Shown one piece after another: positions 11,575 to 22,755 of a stretch of 64,000 nt of DNA. The position numbers were made by a program, and so were the translations under genes. The stretch's first letter is position 1; each line of letters starts with the position of its first letter. A model generated the notes under the pieces. It had not been told where the DNA came from and ran no database searches. It saw only the letters and a list, made by a program, of their open reading frames with translations. The stretch spans positions 33,430,694-33,494,693 of the forward strand of contig NC_065877.1 of NCBI RefSeq assembly GCF_933775445.1. The letters run 5' to 3'. This stretch comes from Argentina anserina. Its lineage: Eukaryota; Streptophyta; Magnoliopsida; Rosales; Rosaceae.

Positions 11575-12700
11575 TTCTTGACTGGTTTGAACAAGAATTC
11601 AAGGAAAGAATAAGAAAGATAGAGTTTTGAAAGAGACAAAGAAACATCTATAAGAATGGTAAGAAATAGGGGGCATAAGTACAATTCTTATCGCTAGAGA
11701 GAGAGATATCAAAATGACCGTACGTGTCCGCCCTTAAGTAGGATTTTTTCACTCAACAAGACAACAGAAGAGTACTGAACAAAACAGATTGTGTTGAAGA
11801 AGCCAAGAGTACTGCTTCTTCAAGAAAAATAAAACAGGGAGTGCTGAAGAAGCAGAAGCAAAGCTTCCCCAGGATAACGGATTGTGTTGCCTTGGTGTGC
11901 ACACAATTGCTTCCTACTCCCATCTCTGTAGACCTGTTTTTTCCCAAAGCTAGACCAGCTGCCCTGGCTAGTTCTCGACTGTTTATTCCAACTGGTGAAG
12001 GAAAATACTCACGAATCGTGACGTATCTGCTGGAGTACGTTTGTATCTGAGCTCACTCTCCAAAATCATGGCGTTTTGCAGTAATCAATAACCATGAGAA
12101 CTGCATGAAATCAGGCACTTAATTACTTGATCGACTACATGAGAACTGCTATAGTGGAGCACAAAAAATCAGGCACTTAATTACTTGACTACATGAGAAC
12201 TGCTATAGTTTGACCAAAATCAACAACCATTCTCACTCTTCCTCCTTACTTGTTTCCCAGTGTGACAGAGCTTCTGCAACTTGGAGTGATAGGGAGATTC
12301 CTCAGATTTTCATTCAGAAAAAATGAATCTCTCTTCACAAACCTCATTGCCCTTGAACAGTTTGAATAAGCATACTAGGAAAGAAAATAAGAAAGGTAAA
12401 GATTGATGTACTGGATGTTATGTTCTCTTTCACAAAGAAACTTCTATGAAAATGATAAGAAACTGGGGGCATATATACTTCTAATATAGTTGAAACTGAA
12501 CAACTGTGTACCTGTGAGTGCGCGGTCCCACGAAAACAGAGAGTTCTGAAGAAGCAGAAGCAATTAGCTTCCTTAGACAACGTACAGATTGTACGTGTTA
12601 CCTTTGTGTGTGCACAACTAAGAGAGAGTGTAACATGCATTTTTTTCGCTGGTTGAGGGGCACATATATAAGCCATTCAAACAACTTTGGCTCATGTACA
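11575..12700. repeat. Diverged tandem duplication of a promoter/leader region
   Basis: 11575-11945 and 12355-12625 share ordered blocks. One is an AAGGAAAGAATAAGAAAG-like block. Others are a GGGGGCATA motif and a GCTGAAGAAGCAGAAGCAA block. The last is a GTGTGCACACAA/GTGTGTGCACAAC stretch. The left copy leads into the ATG of the split minus-strand gene at 11569, so these look like duplicated 5' regions read on the minus strand. The right copy has a better TATA-like GTATATATGCCCCC. No matching intact coding sequence is seen below the right copy. Confidence 0.55.
12109..12209. repeat. Short tandem duplication
   Basis: ATCAGGCACTTAATTACTTG followed by GACTACATGAGAACTGCTATAG occurs twice, at about 12109-12155 and 12167-12209. 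The first copy has four extra bases (ATCG). It lies between the two duplicated promoter-like regions. Confidence 0.8.
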
Positions 12701-13539
12701 ATGCTTCGCTGAATGTTTTCTAACTCAAACTTCAGTAACAAGAGAGAATGAATTGTGATTGAATTTAGCTATATGACTTGTAGTAAGAGACTAGTTCACA
12801 TATTCGATCTCTTTCTACGTACAACATGACCAATCTAGCTTCTCCTTTTTGGTTAGTTCTCTGCCGATCTAGTTAGCTACCAAATAATGTTTGTTGTTTA
12901 TCTGAGCAAGATCCTGGCTTACAAAGTTGTATGAATGCTGCGTAATCTATCAGATAGCATGTAATTATATCAGCAAATCACAATGTAATTTATTCAGAAA
13001 ACAGCAATCTATTAACCAAGCAACAAAAAACGATATAGAAACCTGAACTACACTCAGATTGTTTCCTATTGAATCAAATAGACCCAAATAATAATGCAGA
13101 CCAGGTATTACTTGGTGATATTTCTCAATAATCTACACCACAAAAGTTCATATTCACTGTAGGTATCGTCAGCAGATGCCTAATACAAACATCACAGTTT
13201 TTTAACTCCAACGTCAATCAGGTCAATTTTTGATGTGATCATCCTTGTTGTAATTTTCACCCTCACACCGGCCATATATACTGTTCTATCTTACTACCAG
13301 TTGTAGCTGAGTTTCCAAGAATCTAGAAACTCCCAATTAGTATTTCACCGATAGATCAATGTCATGTGTTGCAGAGTTGGAAACTATACTTGCACGTTAT
13401 AAATTCTCCGTATTCTAAATTCTGTGTTACATTATTTTTGCTTGAAATAAATTAGGAAACTACTAATAAGAACAATAATAGATTCAAGAATGTCAGATAC
13501 GCATATAGTTATAGAATGAGTAAGATGAACAGAATATAT

Positions 13540-13576
<37 letters not shown>

Positions 13577-14086
13577 CAGGATTTGAAAATGTGTTAATTC
13601 ACAGTATGAGAAGATGACTTACCGGAGAGTTATCGTGAGGGTTGAAGATAGCATGGACTTCTGTTCTGAACCTCAACTTGATGAGGAGATGAATGAAATG
13701 AGAGCAATTTTTAGTAATAAATCAATACATGATTATTTTAAAATGACAACATGTCTTATATGCATGTCTGTAAAGTGTAAACTACTTCTTTTCTGTGGGC
13801 TGTAAAGAATGAAAGAACAGGTGAGGGCGTTGTTTGTAAAGTATTTGTAAATGACCAGATTCATAATGACAAGTAAATATTGATGAAACAAAAATAAAAG
13901 CTCATAAATTTAGTTGAAACTTGGAACAAGGTATGAAAACGGATAAATATATATTGCAGCAAATGAAAAGATAAATCTTGTATCAGTAAGTGACATATAA
14001 ACGCAGCAACAAAGAAGAATTCACAATGACATACAGTAATCACGTCGTTTGTTATTCAACACCACCCAAATCAACTATTTGCAAAC
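12701..14086. other. Intergenic; (TA)n microsatellite at 13545-13572
   Basis: AT-rich sequence with no supported gene. A pure TA microsatellite of about 14 units is present. The short open frames here have no recognisable motifs. Confidence 0.5.
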
Positions 14087-16273
14087 TCAGTGATAGTGCT
14101 TAAACCAGCATATGTTCTCTCCATTTTCACAACCATCTCCTTCCTCACCTCTGCTATGGATCCACCACAACAGATTCGTGAGCGAGTTCCCATCATCATA
14201 ACCATTCAGGTTCCTAATCTTCGCCAAAGCTCCTTGTTTGTCGTAAATCCCTTGCAAAGTATAGACAAACCCTTTCCAACCTTCTCCAACACCCTCTCTA
14301 CTCAGAGCTGGTTCTGTCCACTCCACAAGTTGCCTAACAAAGGCAACATCAGAGAACAATACCTCAGAGATAGGTAAAATGGGTAGCAGTTGGATTCCAA
14401 GCCGGCACTCTTTCCACTCCGGAGGAGCAAACCACAGTCCGCTGTCCCTCTTATTAGCCCATAGCACTCCCACTACCCTATTTTCCCTTGTGAAATCCTG
14501 CTCATAAGTGTTATCTCCCTCTTTTACTTGCCACCACATTTGAGCTGCCTCGATTTCCAAGGCCGCAAGGATTGATCCAGTGGCCACAAGATGAGTGTCT
14601 CCATAGGCTAACCCCAACAATGCAGCTGAATAGTAAGCATTCACAGCCTCACTTGTGCTCTCTTGATTCCTACCATCTCCAAATTCTGTCAGCCCTCCTG
14701 CCCATGAATGCAACTTATACAAATCAAAGCATCTCAAGCGTGGATAATTTGAGTTTTCCCTCCTGCCTAAGTTCATAAAATCCGCGGCAAGTGCATAAGC
14801 TTGAGCCCTATACCTCCTCCCCCATGCTGGATCAATCTTAGCAAGCACTGAAATAGCATAAATAAAGTACCCTAAGTGGTAATGGTGATCATTGTAAATC
14901 CCAAACCCGAAATCTGCTCCTGAATCCAATGATCCTTGTTTAGTCACAATACCACCCCATTTACCATCATGCAAGAAACCATTCCCACCAAAAGTACCAT
15001 CCAACCAAGGCTCAATTGTATCACTCAAATACTTCCTAATCGCCGGGATCACATCAAGATAACACACCTCCTCAGCAATCAAAGCCAACCTAGCAGCTCT
15101 AGCAATCAACTTCCCATAAAAATACGAAGAAGTAGTCGCAATTGATGCAGAACTCAAAGCCTCAACATCTTTAACCAGTGCAGAAATGATCTCAGAATAA
15201 GAGTCTTGTTTAATACCTCTAGTCGAATGCCAAGTAACCGAAACAGGGTCAGGCTTCAACACCCATGAATCACCCACAACACCAACAAGATCACCATCAA
15301 TGCTTTTGAACTTGAAATCCTCCAAAACAGTGACATCACAATCGTCACCATCAATGAGCTTCAAATGCAGAGGATGAGCCAGCATAAGCAAGTCTCCCCA
15401 CCCTTTCTTCTCCCATTTGTACTCCAATGCAAACGGCTTCGTGAACACAGCTTCACCGGAAACAGGGTAGCAAGAGCTGAACCGATCAAGAACAGACTCG
15501 AACTGCGGGTCTGATTCCGGCAGTATTGCAATCCTCACAATGCCGGAAAACCCAGTTGAAGTGATCAAGGACACGCTGGGATTAGTAAGATCAATCGAAG
15601 AAGATGTGTAGACAAGCCATGTCTGGTTGTTGTTGAGTTTGACGGTGTACTTGGTACGAGACTCATTGGAAGAGAGAGACAGAACAGCGTGGATGGTTGA
15701 GATCGAGATGGAAGTCCTGTTCGAAACAGAGCACGTGAGAAACGGGCTTCCGCGTACGAGAAAGAATCGGAGATTGGAGGAAGGGAACTCCAGAGTGATG
15801 CTGAGATCATTGAAGGAAGAAATGACGTGTCTTTCTTGTGGGTTTTGGGTGTTGGAGATGGTGAGGTCAGCGTTGAAGACTTGGTACAAGAAAGCGGAGT
15901 TGGAGAATCGAGAAGGGTAGCAGAGGGAGAGTGCAGAGGCGGCGGATTTGATGAGGTAGGGGTGGAAGTATTCGGGTTGATCGCCGTTTTTGAGGGTCAA
16001 GTTTTGGAAGAAGGAGTTTGTGGGGAGTGGGGTTTTGAGGAGGTTTTGGGAGAAGAAAGGAGAAGGGTCAGGCAGGACTGTGGATTGGGATTGGGGGAAT
16101 AGGAAAGGGGTTTTCTTGTGTGATTGAGGCATGGTTTCTGGTTCAGGTGGTGGTGATGGTGATGGTGATGGGATTGGAGGAGGAGGAGGAGGAGGTATAT
16201 AGGGTTTGGATTTGGGTTTCTTGAAACTCTTGGAGATTAAGGTTTTGACCCTTCTCCTGATCTTTTTGAGCAT
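14087..16273 (-). CDS. GH81 endo-1,3-beta-glucanase
   Basis: This single-exon gene encodes 728 residues, the usual size for plant GH81 enzymes, which hydrolyse beta-1,3-glucans such as callose or fungal wall glucan. The N-terminus is basic, then proline-rich (PPPPPPPIPSPSP), with no clear signal peptide. The family's beta-sandwich part is followed by WEKKGWGDLLMLAHPLHLKL around residue 290 and the alpha-toroid catalytic part. The conserved catalytic-site stretches are NDHHYHLGYF, with Asp462, and NQESTSEAVNAYY, with Glu538 and Glu542. The C-terminus LLWWIHSRG is near the end. The start at 16273 is the first ATG after AT-rich leader sequence. All key residues are present, so it is likely active. 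Confidence 0.93.
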   Translation of the reverse strand: MLKKIRRRVKTLISKSFKKPKSKPYIPPPPPPPIPSPSPSPPPEPETMPQSHKKTPFLFPQSQSTVLPDPSPFFSQNLLKTPLPTNSFFQNLTLKNGDQPEYFHPYLIKSAASALSLCYPSRFSNSAFLYQVFNADLTISNTQNPQERHVISSFNDLSITLEFPSSNLRFFLVRGSPFLTCSVSNRTSISISTIHAVLSLSSNESRTKYTVKLNNNQTWLVYTSSSIDLTNPSVSLITSTGFSGIVRIAILPESDPQFESVLDRFSSCYPVSGEAVFTKPFALEYKWEKKGWGDLLMLAHPLHLKLIDGDDCDVTVLEDFKFKSIDGDLVGVVGDSWVLKPDPVSVTWHSTRGIKQDSYSEIISALVKDVEALSSASIATTSSYFYGKLIARAARLALIAEEVCYLDVIPAIRKYLSDTIEPWLDGTFGGNGFLHDGKWGGIVTKQGSLDSGADFGFGIYNDHHYHLGYFIYAISVLAKIDPAWGRRYRAQAYALAADFMNLGRRENSNYPRLRCFDLYKLHSWAGGLTEFGDGRNQESTSEAVNAYYSAALLGLAYGDTHLVATGSILAALEIEAAQMWWQVKEGDNTYEQDFTRENRVVGVLWANKRDSGLWFAPPEWKECRLGIQLLPILPISEVLFSDVAFVRQLVEWTEPALSREGVGEGWKGFVYTLQGIYDKQGALAKIRNLNGYDDGNSLTNLLWWIHSRGEEGDGCENGENICWFKHYH

Positions 16274-17161
16274 TATATATATTTGTATGAAACCGAGTCA
16301 AATTTGATGGGGGAGGAGATAGAAGGGCAATGGAGTTGGTGGAATTGGGAGAGGGAGAGTAGGAGGAAATGGAGGGAGGTTTAGTTGTGTCAGTTAGAAA
16401 AATGGTGGGAAACAACACATATGACATGGCTTGCAATCCTCACCATGCCCAATTTCAAGGTAACTGAGAATTGCAATGTACCCAAAAGAATGTTCAATGG
16501 GTTAAGGAAGGTATAAACCATGTGGGTATGAAGCAAGAAGCACTTGGAAGGTAAGCAAGTCTTGGATGACTTTTGCGCGGTTGCTTCCCTTGACAAAAAT
16601 GGTGTTTGAGCTTGTGTGTGCTACTAAGAAAATGTGGGAGTTTATTAAGTTTTGCTTAATGTAGTCATATTTATTTGATGACTTACAGTTCAGTAGATAC
16701 TTCATGTGTGATGGCATATAAACAAAAAAAAAAGATCAAAAACTTTTTTGTTTGGATCAGATTAGATATGGATCGGGGGGAACGTATAGTCAATGGCTTG
16801 TTTGGCTTAAAGAAGTAAGAAACAAATTACTCACATGTATGCATGTATGTTTAAGTCACTTTTGTTGATTTTGATGTTTGTTTTCTTTGAGATAATGAGG
16901 GAGATAGAAGAGGACAATCATCTCTAGCACACCATATATTAGATTAGAAAAAAAGATGGAGGGAAACATGAAACCAAAGCCTCTCTAACAAAATGAAGAT
17001 TTAGCTACTTACTAAAATGAAATTGAGGAAGACCCAAATGATCATTCCTGTAATGGAAACAAGGGTGCGATTGCCGCGCGAGTTCGCCACACTATTTCTG
17101 AAGAAGATGAACCAAAAGTAGCTAAAACATCAACGAATACTTTTTTCCTTCACGAAATATA
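16274..17161. other. Upstream region of the GH81 gene; no gene seen
   Basis: It contains the 5' leader and presumed promoter of the minus-strand GH81 gene. The remaining open frames lack recognisable motifs. The right edge is the target duplication of the next hAT element. Confidence 0.5.
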
Positions 17162-17169
17162 TATGAGAA

Positions 17170-20100
17170 CAGGGTTGGGAGTTGGTACCGAAAAAATGGT
17201 ACCGAAACCGTTCGTCCCGTACCGAATACTGACGAGACGGGATGAATCGGTACACATACCTGATACCAAACCGATACCGATACCGAAAGGCTATAATCGG
17301 GATGGGTCGGTTTCATATGATCCGATACCGAATGGTACCGACCCGAACCGGAAGTCTAAAAGGGATTTTTACCCATATGTTTTTTTTTCGGGTTTTAGGG
17401 TTTACAGAGACATTCTCTCTCGCCTCCAATTGAGTTCTGAGTCTTCTGACTATTCTCCGATTTCTCCCTCCATCACCAATTCGCTTCCATCACTAATTCA
17501 CCTCCATGGCTCCATCAATCGACGCATCCTACAAGTGGTAGCTCCCTCCATTACTTCTCCCTTCACCGATTCACTTCCATCACCGATTCGCCTCCATCAA
17601 TCGACACATCCTACAAATGGTAGCTCCATCCACCACTGCTGCCTTCACCGATTCGCCTCCATCAATCAACGCATCCTACAAGTGGTAGCTCCCTCCATCA
17701 CTTCTCCCTTCACCGATTCGTCTCTCGGAGTCTCTCCACCCAAGTTCTTCAATGGGAAAACTGAAAGTAAGTGTTTCATATTGTGTTTCATATTGCGTTT
17801 CATACTCTGTTTATTTGATCGGTGGCTTGTTGGAAGAGCTTGTAGTGGATTTTGTCTCCTACTTCAACCAAACTTTTGATTTCTTATGCTTTGGAATTGT
17901 ATTAATTGTGTATTGTTCAGTAGTGAGTCACATTGAGTGTATCAATTAGAGCTATATATGATTTGTTGTTTGATTTTGGTAAACTATTGGAGTTATATCA
18001 ACTGTGTATCTATTGGAGCTATATATTTGCCGGAGCTATATGTTATTCTGTTTTGTTGTTTAATTGATACTACTGCTCAAGGCAGAAGATGGTGTTACTC
18101 TTTGCATTAAAGAGCATGACACATTATCTATTCTTCTTGCATAATTGAGATTAAACTCTATACACTGCTGTAATTAATTTATGACCTTTGTTCCCTACTT
18201 TCTATTTGTTTTTCAGATAAAAAAGGGTAAGAAGAGAGTCAAAGATGATGAAGTCTCAGATACAACACCAAAGGCTACAATTAGTAGTCTGTTGTTTGGT
18301 TCTTCCCAAGGTACATCTCCATCAGTCCCTGAAACTAATGTAGTAGAATATGATGAACTTATTGCTCGGGCTACTAGAAAACGTAGCCCAATTTGGAAGT
18401 ATTTTAAAGAGTATAAAGTTACTAAGATTGTTAAGGTGAAGGGGGGAGAAGATAGTGTCATAGAAAAATGGAGGGCTAAGTGTATTTACTGTCCTAAGGG
18501 TAAACTAGGAGATTATGCATGTGATTCAACATCAAATGGAAATTCTGGGATGCATAGGCATATCAATAAAACCTGTAAGTTTTATCCGGGTAGGAGAAGT
18601 GTGCACAAAAATCAGAAAGTAATTGCTAGAGATAAAAGCAAGGGTAATACGATGAAAATGGTGGCATTTAATGAAGATAAAGTAATGCAGGCTTGTGTTG
18701 AAATGGTAGTAGTTGATGAGCTTCCTTTTAGCTTCGTTGAAAAGCAAGGGTTTAGGTATTTTTGTTTTGTTGGAATACCTCAATGGACAGTCCCTTGTAG
18801 AAGAACTTTAGTGACTAAGTTTTTGGCTTTGTATGATAAGAGGAAGAGGAAGTTTAAGCATAATATCAGGCGCCATAGGGTATGCCTAACTACGGACACT
18901 TTGACAAGTGTTCAAAATGTTAACTATATGGTGTTAACAGCCCACTTTGTTGATGACAAGTGGGAAAAGCATAAGAGAGTAATCAATTTCTGCCCTATAT
19001 CTTCTCACAATGGGAATTCATTTGGTGTTTTAATTGAGTCTTGTTTGCTACAATGAGGGATTAGCAAGGTTTTGACCATCACTATCGACAATGCAGCAGC
19101 AAATAAGTGTGCTATTGAGTATGTTAGGTCCAAACTGAACATAAGAGAAAAATCAGAAGCAATTTTAGGTAGTAAGTACGTGCATGTTAGGTGCACAGCA
19201 CATATCACTAATTTGATTGTTGAAAGTGGATTGAAAAGACTGAATAAAACAGTGTTGGCCATTATAAATGCAGTGAAGTACGTGCGTTCTTCAACAGCAA
19301 GGTTAGATAGTTTTAAGGCTGCTGTAGCAAAGGAAGAGATCCCTTGTAAATGCTTATGCGTTATGGACGTTCCCACAAGGTGGAATTCAACATTTCTTAT
19401 GTTGGAATATGCTTATAAGTTCAAAGCAGCCTTTGCAAGAATGGAAGTGGATGATGTTGGTTTTGCAGCCTATTTCAAGGAGCATGATGAAGAGTTTGAT
19501 GAGGATGGTAATCTGATTTCAACTATAGGTAGGAGGGGGAAAGTGGGGCCACCTGGTCATGAAGATTGGGATAAGGCTGAAGTGTTTGTACAATTTCTTA
19601 GGGTATTTTATGAAGTTACCCTAAGAGTTAGTGCAATTAACAAACCAACCATCCACACTACATTTCATGATGTTTTGTCCATGGAAAAAGAGATTGAAAA
19701 GCTCTTTGTGCTTGATGAATTGCAAACAAACTCGGCATCCGAGAAAGTTTTGATGGACATGGCCAAGCATATGCAAGAGAAGTTCCTCAAATATTACGGG
19801 AGCTATAAAAGACTTGAATCCATTGTTGTTTATGGGGCTGATCCTTGATCCTCGATTTAAGCTACAACACATAACTCACTTGTTCAATTGTGTAGAGTTG
19901 GGGCAAGAAGAGGTGGAGCGTAAAACGACGGAGTTACGTGGAGTTTTATTGTCATTGTATGATGAATATGCACCAAAGGATGTCCCTGCACAAAAGAAGG
20001 TTGTGCAAGAGTTTGAAAGCACCATTACTAGCACTATTAGTAGAGGATATAATTCCTACATTAGTGATTGGAGAAATGTTGTTTCAAAAAAATATCAGGC

Positions 20101-21105
20101 ATCTGTTATAGCACATGAGGTTGATAGGTACTTATTGGACCCCTTTGAAGCCATAAATGAGAAAGAACCTGCCAAGTTCCCAATTTTTCTATAGTGGAGG
20201 ATGAATGGTAACAAGTACCATGTACTTGCAACAATCGCCAAGGATATATTGGATGTCCAAGTTTCAACTGTTGCATCTGAGTCGGCTTTTAGCACTGGAG
20301 GTAGAGTAGTTGATTCATTTAGGAGTTCATTGACTCCTAAAAGTGTTGAAGCATTGATTTGCTTACAAAGTTGATTAAGGGGTAATGAAATAAGCTATGA
20401 AGATGAGGAACCATGCCCTAAAGAGTTCGAGTTCATTGAGAGTTGTGAGAAATGTAAAGATTATGAGATTTTAACTTCTTTTTTTTGTTTATTATTTTAT
20501 TTCTTAAATTTTAACTTTGTAGGTTTCTGACAAACTTGTGTTTTCTACTTTTGAATGTAGAGCATGCTACCACAGCATCTTCAAGCAATTTTCCTCCTTC
20601 AAAACCAAAGGGAACAATTGAAATTGATGGTGATACAGATGAAGAAGGAAGTGAAGGTGATGAAGGCAGTGATGGTGAAGAAGTTGACTCTGATCAGTCC
20701 AATGATTCATCATCAAATTAATGGAGACAACTTTCATTGGTCATTCATTATTCCTTATCTTTGTGAATTGCTGAACTTGTGATGTTATTTTAAACTAAAT
20801 GTTGTTTCACTTGTTTGAATTTGTAATGGTGATGGACATATGAAGATTAAATGTATCTTTTATGTGAATTTTGTTTATGATGGATCATAGTTAGTGTAGT
20901 TGATCATGTATAAGTAGGTCAACAAGGTGCACACTGGAATCTGCTAGTTTAGTACCGAACGGTACCGAAACCGAACGGTATCAGTTCAGTTCAGTATCGA
21001 GGTTGAAAATAGCGGTACCGAACTGATACCGATACCGAAATATAAAATCAATATAGTATCGGTATAAGTTGAATCTCGAACTGTCCCGTACCGGTTCCAG
21101 CCCTA
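17170..21105 (+). mobile_element. hAT transposon, full length but decayed
   Basis: The ends are CAGGGTTGGGAGTTGG on the left and CCGGTTCCAGCCCTA on the right, imperfect inverted repeats. They are flanked by a perfect 8-bp duplication, TATGAGAA, at 17162-17169 and 21106-21113. Both subterminal regions are packed with GGTACCGA/GATACCGA motifs (about 17184-17345 and 20953-21095), the type of clustered sites hAT transposases bind. The 3936-bp interior holds a BED-finger transposase gene with disabling mutations. Confidence 0.94.
17752..20721 (+). pseudogene. hAT transposase (BED finger plus dimerisation domain), inactivated
   Basis: A short first exon (17752-17766, MGKLK, donor GTAAGTG) is probably joined to 18217 (acceptor TTTTTCAG). 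The large exon encodes a BED-type zinc finger (WRAKCIYCPKG followed by HRHINKTC), then the RNase H-like region (VLTITIDNAAAN, VRCTAHITNLIV). The dimerisation domain follows, with key residues STVASESAFSTGGRV. A final acidic exon starts near 20561 and ends at 20721. In-frame stops sit at 19054-19056, 20192-20194 and 20372-20374. An extra base at about 19808-19811 shifts the frame. The product cannot be made intact. Confidence 0.88.
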
Positions 21106-21157
21106 TATGAGAAGACTAACAAACAATTATTCCACGATAATGACAAGAAGGAGAAAC

Positions 21158-21313
21158 AAAGTTGCCGACCACATTTCATTTGCCCACCCTTCTAAACTCA
21201 TGTCATGTGTCTTTTATAACTCATATTTAGATAATAATTGAGCAATTGGACACATGGCATGAGTTTAGAAGGGTGGGCACAATGTGGATAAATGAAAGGT
21301 GGTCGGCAAATTT
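21158..21313. mobile_element. Foldback MITE-like element
   Basis: AAGTTGCCGACCACATTTCA at the left pairs with TGAAAGGTGGTCGGCAAATT at the right, and inner arms (CCCACCCTTCTAAACTCATG and its complement) also pair. The whole makes a hairpin of about 150 bp. A clear target duplication was not found. It lies 45 bp from the end of the hAT element. Confidence 0.65.
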
Positions 21314-21508
21314 GCTTCCCAACAAAAGGTATGACTTAAGTTTAAGATTAGAAACGTATTTGGTTAGAAGTCGACTCCTCCATTCTTGACTATCTTTGGA
21401 ATCCTTCTCTACCGCCTTATTTCTAAACACTAATAATCTACACAATTGCGATGACATTACATTAAATCTATAGGATCCATGTTCTTACGAATTTACTAAT
21501 TATTATTT

Positions 21509-21654
21509 GGTGATGTATTGTTCATCAGCTTATGAATAGTACCTGCTGATCTTGGCTCATCTCAGCTCATGCCATGTTTTTTCACTTATTTACTCAATTG
21601 CTACTAGGTATAAATTTTTTTTGCTTCATTCTCTCATCTTCTTCTCTTTCGATT

Positions 21655-21700
<46 letters not shown>

Positions 21701-22054
21701 GCTTTCTTCACTATTTTCTCCACTTAAACCAATTTTTAAAACTCTAATTCACTTACAATCAGACCTTAAATTTAATGATTCATTGTTCATCGGCTCATGA
21801 ACAATGTCGGCTCGACTGATGCTATATTTTTTCGCTTATTACTCAACTGATACTGGGTATAATTTTTTTTTTGCCTCATTATGTCATCTTCTTCTCCTTC
21901 GTTTGCTCTCTCTCTTTGTATCTCGCTTTCTTCGTTATTCTTTCTGATTAAACCAGTTTTAAAAACTCTAATTCGCATACAATCAAGCCCAAACTAATAG
22001 ACTACTATAAAAAAATAGTGCAACCTACGGCAACGCGCGGGTATCATAACCTAG
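21509..22054. repeat. Two-copy tandem repeat ending in a possible Helitron 3' end
   Basis: Two diverged copies (about 21509-21774 and 21775-21990) share a TTGTTCATC[AG]GCTYATGAA start. They also share a TATAATTTTTTTTGC block, CT-rich sequence and a TTTTAAAACTCTAATTC[AG]C end. The first includes a (CT)n tract at 21656-21695. Just after, at 22028-22054, a GC-rich short palindrome (CGGCAACGCGCGGG) is followed by CTAG. This resembles the 3' hairpin and CTRR end of Helitrons. The element's 5' end is not identified. Confidence 0.4.
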
Positions 22055-22065
22055 TATTTACAAAA

Positions 22066-22745
22066 GGGTAAATTCTTCCTATGGTACCTGATGCTTGGCT
22101 ACTTGGACAATTTGGTACCTGATGTATGAAAACGGACAATTTGGTACCTAAAGTTCTCAAATTTAGACCATTTTGGTACCTTTATCAATTTTGACCATAT
22201 TTTCAGGGTTATTTCCGTCATTCTAGTCCTAAATTCACATTTTTCTTCATTTCTTCCTATAATTGCATCTCTTTGGAGATAATTAAATTGATATATCTAC
22301 TCCACTTAGCATCTAATTCGCATAAATCGAAAATAATTTTTTTTCTTAATATATTTATTGTATCCTAATTATTTTCTGCAAAGGAAATAAATTATCTTTA
22401 TGCAATTGCAATTTTTATCAATTTTTTTAATTACTTATAATTAAAATTAATTTAGATTGATAGCTACATTATGAAAACTTATATACGTAAATCATCACAG
22501 ACACTGAGTGGATGAGTTATCAAATTTTTAGTGATAACTTAGAGGCAATTTGGAGGTATTATAAAAAAATGAAGTAAAGTTGAGATAAGATGACGGAAAT
22601 AACCCTGAAAATATGGTCAAAATTGACATAAGTACCAAAATGGCCTAAATTTGAGAACTTTAGGTACCAAATTGTCCGCTTTCATACATCAGGTATCAAA
22701 TTATCAAAGTAGTCAAACATCAGGTATCATAGGAGGAATTTACCC
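22066..22745. mobile_element. Mutator-like MITE with long inverted repeats
   Basis: The element begins GGGTAAATTCTTCCTATGG and ends with the complement (GAGGAATTTACCC). Inverted repeats extend about 170 bp on each side, including several GGTACC[TA] blocks, around an AT-rich core. A perfect 10-bp duplication ATTTACAAAA flanks it (22056-22065 and 22746-22755). The length of the duplication and repeats fits Mutator-like elements. No coding frame is present. Confidence 0.88.
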
Positions 22746-22755
22746 ATTTACAAAA

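Noticed and set aside
15565..16436. Frames of 81-97 codons opposite and across the start of the GH81 gene
   Set aside because: They overlap the well-supported glucanase frame on either strand and show no motifs.
17163..17879. A 238-residue frame at the left end of the second hAT element
   Set aside because: It reads through the subterminal repeats and a repeated leader (CACCGATTCGCCTCCATC). It has no domain, and the transposase model uses a different short first exon.
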